DNA from: Anaeramoeba flamelloides
Lineage: Eukaryota > Metamonada > Anaeramoebidae
Length of the DNA: 64,000 bases
NCBI GenBank assembly: GCA_027625915.1
Contig: JANTQA010000075.1
Coordinates: 1,240,001-1,304,000 of the forward strand
Direction of reading: 5' to 3'
Below the pieces are notes generated by a model. It ran no database searches, was not told the DNA's origin, and saw only the letters and a program-made list of their open reading frames with translations. Shown piece after piece: positions 56,701 through 64,000 of this stretch (the first letter of the stretch is position 1; each line of letters opens with the position of its first letter). The position numbers and the translations under genes are program-made.

Positions 56701-57824
56701 TCAAGTCAATCTCAATAATTTCCGAATTGGACATTTACTTAAGCTTGGCGCTCGCCGCGTTATCTTTTGAGAACGGGATCTATTGCAAACCGAAATTCAT
56801 CGATCCGCAATCAATTAATAATCAACAATTTTTCGAGGTGAAAGGCTTAATACACCCCTGCGTGAAACCAAAGATCGGGCAGTTTATTCCCAATGACATC
56901 ACCTTGGGGGATCCAAACAGTGGCACACACAAGAGCAGTGACAGGAAGGACAATAACGACGAGGATAATGTTGGGAGCAAAGAAAAGAAGAAAAACCCCC
57001 TCGCTTTAATAATTGAGGGCCCCAACATGGCAGGCAAAAGTACGCTCTTAAGACAAAATTGTATTGCAGTGATATTAGCTCAAATTGGATCGTTTGTTCC
57101 CGCAGAATCGTTAACATTGACACCCGTGGATAAGATTTTTACAAGAATTGGCGCCTCTGATGATCTGATCCAAGGGAAATCAACCTTCATGGTGGAATTG
57201 GACGAAACGTCAACCATTTTAAAAAACGTAACAGAAAAAAGTCTCGTGATAATGGATGAGCTGGGGAGAGGCACAACGACGGAAGACGGGTATTCAATCG
57301 CCTACTCTGTGTTGGATTACTTATTAACGAAGAATTGCAGACTTTTGTTTTCCACCCATTATCATAGCCTTGTACAAGAATTCCACCAGAATGCGAAAAT
57401 CGGTAATTACCATATGGGGTATGTTGCAACTAAAGGTAAAAAGGCAATCACACTCCTATACAAATTGGTCCCAGGCTCGTGCCCAATCTCCTTCGGGATC
57501 AATGTTGCGCAGATGGCCGGGATACCAAAATTTATCGTGGACCGTGCTGACACATTGGCATCGAAATTTGATAAATTTTCCAATCTTCACCATAAAGAAA
57601 AAATTAAAAGATTGCTAGAACTAGAAAACAAACTCGAAGAAATGCAAGGGGAAAAGAACAAGGAAAATCTTAATTTGATTTCTGAAAAGGACGTTAATTT
57701 ATTAAAATTAATTACAGATTCATCTTCAACACAGTCCTCAAAAATTGACCCCGATAATTGGAATCAACTTTTCAATTGGTATACCAATTTTATGAATATT
57801 ACAACAATCAATGAGAAAAAATAA
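53790..57824 (+). CDS. MSH6: DNA mismatch repair protein MSH6
   Basis: This intronless 1344-residue MutS homologue pairs in the family with MSH2 to form MutS-alpha, which recognises base mismatches and short loops in the nucleus. The Lys-rich N-terminal ~270 residues carry a PIP-like segment (PPITNFF, ~116-122) near where MSH6 proteins bind PCNA, though the usual leading Gln is missing. There is no PWWP domain. The MutS mismatch-binding domain starts near 285 (PDHPDYDCNTL, QYWSIKSKNF). It has the Phe-x-Glu wedge GMFYEF with F321 and E323, diagnostic of MSH6 rather than MSH2. An acidic Asp run (about 403-415) separates it from the connector and lever domains. The ATPase has Walker A GPNMAGKST (1077-1085), Walker B VIMDELGRGTT (Asp1156-Glu1157) and the FSTHYH switch. 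The catalytic region is less A+T-rich than its neighbours. Confidence 0.97.
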   Translation: MSKHKQTHLKKKTKSSLQKKSKEELGTNEGGMDMLICEDFDKKKKQINKSTGESKFNKNTKIQKEHYEKINRLSKNKKDINTTPRKEKKTLEIPRSPQSFLKSRQNRTPKHKNRTPPITNFFLSERKLKKHLKKKPAPKRAVKKIFDFEESTKKKKKKKKTKLDQKIGKQKTQKKQIYQVKGSLKNFKFKESIDLEGNEEETPKSKEINKISQKKKEKILQEKKRLEEKKKKQLQLKQKLGKKTGNGAAWFAINNSQNSKYKFLRDIHDLEGRGPDHPDYDCNTLQIEPRYYLNMKPFEKQYWSIKSKNFNVIIFFKKGMFYEFFESDAELAHKLFDLQLSKNTSRKMKMAGIPEKSFTFWASKFIANGFKIGKVEQVETIIQHKKRRPNKESMKNTHSNYSDDDDDDDDYDDDDSEINYREAKKKNTDRKRKINKMAQTAQRSGTQNVLKRELTQILTGGTLIDDKFIIGSNPIYLFSFTERIITLDEVEIGICFVDTSTGIFNVTQFRDNPKDYSIFETILLQIQPKEIVYPQGIISQKLLKFIKHTLNDSQLIFNSIRRENFWDWKKTIEVFQIQRYFFNNKNKNKNKSKNKINKEKLDQDQEKDKEKYNKLYGENFPDLLKKCIEQKEKALLSALGECISYLKTLKIDRKLVSYNNFNYFSPTGMQNSTLSLDSQTLRNLEILQNTTTYTKEGTILELLDHCSTSFGKRKMRTWICRPSINIAAINERLNAVEDLMTKMSNHERKEITIRLRKMPDLERFISRIHTGMCNIDKFLLTLESFEEIHRLMGHLKKKFGKDLRSKKLKSFLNIGENKMFPDLGAPIQKIKDSINVEKTKETGEICPRKGLDPKFDKAKEKVDRIKESLESHLKKYKKKFKANSKQIQFKKLGKQRYLIEIANDVANQNRKLIPKDWILKSETKARKRFWNPFILSTIEKLAEEEDHFQIVKKRLLTTLFHLFSKFNQIWLKSISIISELDIYLSLALAALSFENGIYCKPKFIDPQSINNQQFFEVKGLIHPCVKPKIGQFIPNDITLGDPNSGTHKSSDRKDNNDEDNVGSKEKKKNPLALIIEGPNMAGKSTLLRQNCIAVILAQIGSFVPAESLTLTPVDKIFTRIGASDDLIQGKSTFMVELDETSTILKNVTEKSLVIMDELGRGTTTEDGYSIAYSVLDYLLTKNCRLLFSTHYHSLVQEFHQNAKIGNYHMGYVATKGKKAITLLYKLVPGSCPISFGINVAQMAGIPKFIVDRADTLASKFDKFSNLHHKEKIKRLLELENKLEEMQGEKNKENLNLISEKDVNLLKLITDSSSTQSSKIDPDNWNQLFNWYTNFMNITTINEKK

Positions 57825-60800
57825 CCCTTTTTCCCATAATCCTCATCCCTCATACATTTTTCCTTTTTTTTCACTTTTCACTTGCCTTTATTTCATATAT
57901 TTCATTTTTAATTTTACCTCATTTCGTTTTTCATTTTTTTGCTAAATACTTTTTCAAAAAATACTCAAAAACCATCCATAAAAATATTTGGCTGGGAGAA
58001 TAAATAAAATATTTAAAGCTTTTTTGATTTTTATTTCGAAAATTAAAATAATTTCGTTTTATACATCCGCAAAATTCATTTCCAAATTTGGAAAGTTTTT
58101 TGAATAAATTTGATATTTTTCCACAAGCTATGATATTTGTGGGTGCTTTGAACACAGTGACTTGTCAAAAAATCCCGGGTTATTAAACATAAAAACATCC
58201 AATTTAACAATGCAATAAAAAAAGTCCAGATTTAATCATTTGGTGTTAATTTCAATTTTTTTTTTAAATTATTAGAAATTTTTATATTTTTAGAATCTTT
58301 TGGTGATAATTCATAGAACTGAAAGATGTTAACTCCCGTTTTCACTACCCAAATAATGTTTCAAAATACTAAAAACAACAATATAAATAAAATGAAACTG
58401 ATTTATTTTATTTAAATATTAAAATTACGATATATTCATCTATGATCAAAGTAATGCTATCATTGGGTGTAAATGGGATCAGTTTCCCCATTTTTCATAA
58501 TAACACTAAAAAATCAATTCTAAATATTATTCTACAAAAAATAATTGGATTTTTTATTAAGGTTCATTATTAACAGAATAGAAATTTTTTCAAAATGTTT
58601 TTTTTTAATTCCTTTTCCAAATCTAAAAATAGAAACTAAAATAATAATATTCTAGTTTTTAATAATTCTTAGATTGAACTTCCAAAAGTATCTATTTTTT
58701 CCCTTTTATTATTTCAAAGATTAACTCAATAATCATCAACATAACGCCCAAAGATTTGATTCGTTTTGATTTTCCTATTATAATGCTGATTGAAAAATCT
58801 ATATATCTCCGATGTTTCAGAAATATTTGGTATTGAGAACCTATTGATTAATTATTTATTTTTTTTAAAAAAATATTTTTTCAGCCACTTATATACATTT
58901 TGCCACAAATTTAACAACTTTATTTATTCAAATACAGTCAATTTACAACAGATATTTTGCAACTTTGGAATCTTTAGATTGATAATTCAAACTTTAAAAA
59001 TGTGTGTAAATTGGAGATTTGATTCTGAAATACTTGTATTATTTTCTAATATAAGGATGATTTTTTATTGATGAGATCTACAAATAGTACTTTAATATAA
59101 TGATCAATTTTTAGATATATTTGAACCATGTTGGACTAATGTGAGATACCCCCAATAAAAACCCACTTAAATATAGATTTCTTTTTGGTGGAAATTAATT
59201 TCTTATTCAAAGTTAACTTGCTAATTTTCAAAAATGAAAAATAAATATATACTATTCTTAAACTTAAAAAAGCTGACCAATAACTATTCCATAAATTACA
59301 AATCAAAGTTTTCAAGCCATCAACCTTTGAAAAAATAACGTGTTTTTAGTAAACAATAAGTAACCATTAATGAAAAATTGAAATCTTTTAATCTAAAAAT
59401 TTATTTAATGAAACTTAGCTGACCACAATTAACAATTGAACTAAATAAATAAAATGTTTACAATATAATTTTTTTTGAAGAAAATATTGTATAATTACAA
59501 AAATATTAATTGGTTTGTTTGACAAAATTTTAAAATGGGTAGAATAATTATAGTGTTTTTTTTTGATTATTATTATTATTTGAAGCACTAAACTAGTTTT
59601 TTAGATATATATATTTCACATCAACTGTTAATAGGTCTTTAATTGTTATTAATCACAAATAAAAATTTAAAAAAATTTTTTTTTATTGAATTTCAAAAAA
59701 TTTCTTTTCTGATAACCAGTGACTACTTCATAACTTTTTTTCCGTCTTCTTTTATTTCAAAATTTTCAACCTAAATAATACTTACAAAAATTATTGTATG
59801 ACGATAAAAAGAATTTTTTTTTTTTTCAATTAATAAAATATTAGATAGTTTTTCGAATAAATCATTAGACAAAAATAAATAAAATCGACATAGAAGTATT
59901 AGCATCTACCAAGGGGAAACCCGAGAAAAAAAGTATACCTGTTGTTGGGTATAAATTGCGTTAGTACCACATGATTCAAATACCTCTGAAAAATCAATTA
60001 GTCAAGTAAGTTCTATTTGAAGATCCTCATCAATTAAAAGTGATCAATATCTTAGTAAAAAAACTCAACAATTTCAAATTAAATCTACATTCCCAACAAT
60101 TTTAAAGGTTGAATTGTCAATATTCAGATTCTAAAGGCGCAAAAAACCATTCAAAAATTTTTCATAAAATGTAGATTAGTTGCTAAAAAAATTGATTTAA
60201 AAAAAAAATGATAATAATTAACCAATAGATTTATTTGATCAAATATTTTTGAAATATTGAGAATATGTGGGACTATTTTTAGATTTATTAAAAGAAAAGA
60301 AAAAATACTAGTCTTTCTTTTATGTTGAAGATTATTGAGTTAAACTTTAAAATAAAAAAATATAAAAAAACAGTTACTTTGGGAAGTTCAAAATACACAT
60401 TATTAAATACTGGAATACTATTATTTTGAGTTTCGATTTTCTTAGATTTGAAAAAGGATTTATAAAAATTTTTTCCAAAATGACAATTTTTAATTGTAAT
60501 CTAGAGTAAAAAATAAATGTAATAATTTATTGGAAAATGAGATTTAGATTAGATTTTTAGAGCTAAATGAAACCATGGTGTACTAACATCATTTATACCC
60601 CAATTATATAATTCTTTGATTATGGTGAAATTTATGATGACACTAACCCCTTAAAGAAATAAATATATTATAATTATTAAACAATTTCTCAAAAATAATA
60701 AAACAAGATCCAAAAAGTTCGAATATATGTTCAAATCAATCCATGAGTTATCCACATTTTTTTATATATTACTTGAAGTGTTATGAATGATAATATTAAA

Positions 60801-62611
60801 AGCTTTGATAAAAATTTTTTAATAAAAATTCAAATGTCAGTCAGCAAATTTTGATAATAATTTTCTTTTTAATTTATTTTTCTTATTAGAATATTAAAAC
60901 CTTATTTATATTTGTTACTGTGATAATAAGATAATTTTTTACACTTAGATAAGATTAAAGTTGATAAATAATACAAAACACTGACTTATATGAAATAAGT
61001 AATTATTTAAAAAATATTTCATTTTTCAAAATTAAGTTTTCAGTGAAAAGATTTGATTTTTTTTTGTTTTGGATTTTTTGATTTGAAATGAACAAGAAAA
61101 ATTTTCCAAAATAATTGCATTTTGATGAAATCCCACTTGTAGTAAATTTTGGGGGTTTTACGAACAAATAATATTTCGAACTTTAATCTGATTTTAAAAA
61201 ATATGTAAAAAAATAAAACAAATATTGAAACCTTTTAGATCAAAAAAAATTGATCATTTATTTTATTCAAAACATTTATGAAATTTCTTGAAATTTAAAA
61301 GATTATCACAATATTCTTTTTCAAATATTAAAAATAAAAATAGCATCCTGTCAGTATTATTATGTAAATAAGTTATTTGATAATAACTATTATTTTTTAG
61401 AATTATTAGAATTTATTAATTTGAATGTTTTTTTTTGTTTGAAAATCTGAGAAAAAATTTAGAAATAATATTAAAATCTATTTGATACTTTTAAACCTTG
61501 GGTTACTTCAAACTCGCTGAAAAAAAATAAGATTGTGTTATTAATTATTAACTCACAATTATCATATTTAAAAGCATTTATTTCTGGTTATACGTTTAAT
61601 TTTACAGTTTTTAAAAAGGTACTTTGGAATAATGTTTAATTTAAGTTTTATTATTTTTCTTGAGTTTTTTTTTTAATCAATTCAAAGAAATAATTGATTT
61701 GAACTGTTCTTTGAATCAAAAAGAAATTATATTTTTTTCAAGTTTAAGATAATTATAGTATTTTTTTTTAAAATTTAAGTACATTTTTAATCTCATAGCT
61801 ATTCCAAATCTTAGTTTTTTTATTTATAAAGGGCATTTTGTTAAAATTTCATTCATATACCAGAATATTTCTTTCTTCTTTCAAAGAAAATAATTTTTTT
61901 TAAATAATTCAGAAATATGTTGAATTGGTAACTTTTCAAAAATTTAAAGCACTGGATCAAACTTATAGAAAATATAATAATTCAGAACTGCAAACAGTAT
62001 TAAAAGTAAGTCTGGTCTTAGAATAATTGTATTTTTAATTCAGTTTTCAATTTCAAAATACAGTAAATTATTTTGAATATGTGATTCAATTTTACTTGTA
62101 GATTTTTTTTTAGTTTATTTATTCATGAATACTTTTATGACATTTGGGAGTTTAATAAACATTTTAAATTCAATTTAAGCTTTCTCTTACACACCTCTTC
62201 AATTTATAATTCTTGAATAGAGTATTTGTCATCTTCGTCCTTAAATAATAATTCTTCAAGTTTTAGAGAAAGAAAAAAATCGAACACACTACACCTTCAA
62301 AATTGTCTCCAGATTTCCACAAAAACAATTACCAGAAAAAACAACAAAAATTAATCATTTTTTTTGTTTTATTCTAAATTTTTAAATATTTATTTAATGT
62401 AAGGATCTATCTTTCTTTTTTTTTTTTTACAATTTTTTAAATTTGAAACTTAAATTCTTAAAATCATTTAACAAATCACTCTTCTTGTTTTTCTTTTTTT
62501 TTATTTTTTTTTTTCTGTTTGCTTTTCTTCTCTTTTTTTTTTTTTTTTTTAAAAAAAAAATTTGCTTTTAAAATTTTTTTTTTTCTTTTTGAAAATAACA
62601 TCAAAAAACAG
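57825..62611. other. Non-coding spacer between MSH6 and RPL3
   Basis: About 4.8 kb with no recognised coding region. Short frames at 57931-58155 (minus) and 58790-59071 (plus) show no domain. No strong inverted repeat was noticed. T-rich tracts occupy about 62479-62600, directly ahead of RPL3. Confidence 0.6.
62479..62611 (+). promoter_or_regulatory. T-rich leader ahead of RPL3
   Basis: A pyrimidine-rich stretch dominated by T runs ends AACATCAAAAAACAG just before the ATG. It could be a promoter or start-region tract. The AG before the ATG also allows a 5'-UTR intron end. There is no direct proof of either. Confidence 0.3.
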
Positions 62612-63853
62612 ATGGGTCATAGAAAATTTGAAGAACCAAGATCAGGATCTCTTGGATTTTTACCAAGAAAGAGATGTAGAAAGAAGATGGGAAAAATTAG
62701 ATCATTCCCAAAAGACAAGCTTCAAGGAGCCCCACACCTCACTGGATTTGTAGGCTACAAGGTTGGTATGACACATATTGTCAGAGGTGTCAACAGACCA
62801 GGTTCAGATCTCCATAAAAAGGAAATTGTTGAAGCTGTTACCATCATTGAAACACCACCAATGATCGGTGTCGGTGTTGTTGGTTACAAACGAACCCCAA
62901 AGGGATTAAAAGCCATTACCACCATCTGGGCCCAAAACATTTCCAACGAATGTAAAAGAAGATTTTACAAGAACTGGTACAAATCAAAACAAAAGGCATT
63001 CACCAAATATGTCAAAACACATTACGAAGGAGAAGGCAAGCAATTAAAACACAAAATTTCCAAACTCAAAACCCATTCCGAAGTTGTCAGACTACTTGCT
63101 CACACACAAACAAACTTGATCCCATTCAAGCAAAAAAAGGCACACTTGATTGAATTACAAATCAACGGAGGATCGAACATCAAAGAAAAAATCGACTTTG
63201 CTTTATCCAAATTCGAACAAAAGATCAACGTCACCGATGTTTTCCAAACAAACCAAGTTCTCGACACAATGTCCATCTCCACAGGTAAAGGATTCAAGGG
63301 TGTCATTGCAAGATGGGGTGTCAAAAGATTACCAAGAAAAACCCATCGTGGTTTAAGAAAAGTTGGTTGTATCGGTGCATGGCATCCAGCTAATGTCAGA
63401 TGGTCAGTTGCCAGATCTGGTCAAAAGGGTTACGGACACAGAACTGAAAGAAACAAAAAAATCTACAGAATTGGAAAATCCTGTTTAACCGAAGAGGGCT
63501 TAAACAATGGTGGTACCGAATATGATATCACAGAAAAAACCATCAACCCACTCGGTGGATGGCCAAAATACGGGCTTGTCAACCACGACTTTTTGATCAT
63601 CAAAGGAGGCGTCCCAGGTACAAGAAGAAGACCAATCACCTTAAGAAAAACCCTCTGGCATTCCAATAAAAGATACGTCAAAGAAGAAATCGATCTCAAA
63701 TTCATCGATACTGCTTCCAAATGTGGTAAGGGTATCTTCCAAACTCTCGAAGAAAAACGTAAATTCATGGGTAAACTTAAAAAGGAACGCTTAAGAGAAG
63801 AAGCCGAACTTGCTAAACAAACTAAAGAAGAAATGGAAATTGAAGTAAACTAA
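62612..63853 (+). CDS. RPL3: 60S ribosomal protein L3 (uL3)
   Basis: The protein is 413 residues from the ATG at 62612 (MGHRKFEEPR) to TAA, close to the usual 390-400. The frame is open further upstream, but only through a Phe/Lys tract made by T and A runs, so the canonical MxHRKF start is chosen. Family landmarks include GSLGFLPRKR, PHLTGFVGYKVGMTH and GFKGVIARWGVKRLPRKTHRGLRKVGCIGAWHPA. His245 corresponds to the methylated histidine and Trp257 to the tip of the W-finger near the peptidyl-transferase centre. The segment usually GYHHRTE reads GYGHRTE. The C-terminal tail is charged and helical. The codon usage is more C-ending than its neighbours, as expected for a highly expressed gene. Its product is part of the cytosolic large ribosomal subunit. 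Confidence 0.98.
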   Translation: MGHRKFEEPRSGSLGFLPRKRCRKKMGKIRSFPKDKLQGAPHLTGFVGYKVGMTHIVRGVNRPGSDLHKKEIVEAVTIIETPPMIGVGVVGYKRTPKGLKAITTIWAQNISNECKRRFYKNWYKSKQKAFTKYVKTHYEGEGKQLKHKISKLKTHSEVVRLLAHTQTNLIPFKQKKAHLIELQINGGSNIKEKIDFALSKFEQKINVTDVFQTNQVLDTMSISTGKGFKGVIARWGVKRLPRKTHRGLRKVGCIGAWHPANVRWSVARSGQKGYGHRTERNKKIYRIGKSCLTEEGLNNGGTEYDITEKTINPLGGWPKYGLVNHDFLIIKGGVPGTRRRPITLRKTLWHSNKRYVKEEIDLKFIDTASKCGKGIFQTLEEKRKFMGKLKKERLREEAELAKQTKEEMEIEVN

Positions 63854-64000
63854 AAATAATTATTCAAAGTTTGATCTCAAGATGGAGAAAATATAAACAG
63901 ATTACAATTTTAATTTTTTAAAGTTTAGACACTCACTTTTCAGATTTAGTCCTTCATTTCGTTCTTATTCTTTCCATTTTTTTTTTTTTTTTTTTTTCTA

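Noticed and set aside
62519..62611. Upstream extension of the RPL3 frame
   Set aside because: The frame is open only because of T and A runs; the canonical uL3 N-terminus begins at the ATG at 62612.

Overview
The window is nuclear DNA of a strongly A+T-rich, intron-bearing microbial eukaryote. The clear eukaryotic markers are cytosolic ribosomal protein uL3, a full-length MSH6 mismatch-repair ATPase, BTB/POZ, armadillo, TPR and RRM proteins, and introns that begin GTA and end AG. Genes stop at TAA or TAG, so the code looks standard and ciliate-type reassignment is unlikely. Long Lys-Glu, Asn and Lys runs inside proteins, together with long A/T-rich spacers, suggest a free-living amoeboid or metamonad protist (Anaeramoeba-like or dictyostelid-like). 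This guess at lineage is an inference.

Layout, left to right. (1) 1-3246 (+): the 3' part of a gene running in from the left edge, with a KE/N-rich linker and a C-terminal region resembling the muniscin (FCHo/SGIP) mu-homology domain. (2) 4125-5158: a decayed Tc1/mariner-like transposon. (3) 6701-8365 and 13773-15449 (-): two near-identical ferric-reductase/NADPH-oxidase-like flavocytochromes in a 2.1-kb direct duplication, separated by 5 kb of non-coding DNA. A fold-back element lies just downstream of the second copy. (4) 15.9-20.7 kb: non-coding repeats, including a 0.57-kb fold-back. (5) 20738-23727 (+): a small coiled-coil repeat protein in two exons. (6) 25685-32547 (-): a 2191-residue, two-exon protein joining an ST7-like TPR domain, a carboxylate-clamp TPR domain and three RRM-like domains. 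(7) 32.5-38.7 kb: non-coding, with a 459-bp MITE and a small fold-back element. (8) 38673-41018 (-): a BTB-BACK protein with a C-terminal class-I-glutaminase/ThuA-like domain. (9) 45799-48656 (-): a membrane-anchored armadillo-repeat protein that I reconstruct from five exons with matching phases. (10) 51.7-52.3 kb: a second 459-bp MITE in reverse orientation, sitting inside an older fold-back element. (11) 53790-57824 (+): MSH6. (12) 62612-63853 (+): ribosomal protein L3.

The genes are unrelated housekeeping and accessory functions; no operon or biosynthetic cluster is visible. More than half the window is non-coding. The readable structure there consists of non-autonomous inverted-repeat elements, several of which recur within the window. 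The most unusual items are the two multi-domain architectures (ST7-TPR-RRM and BTB-BACK-GATase1-like), the mosaic flavocytochrome duplication and the collection of fold-back/MITE families. Splice sites and domain names were assigned by eye; no search or alignment program was run.
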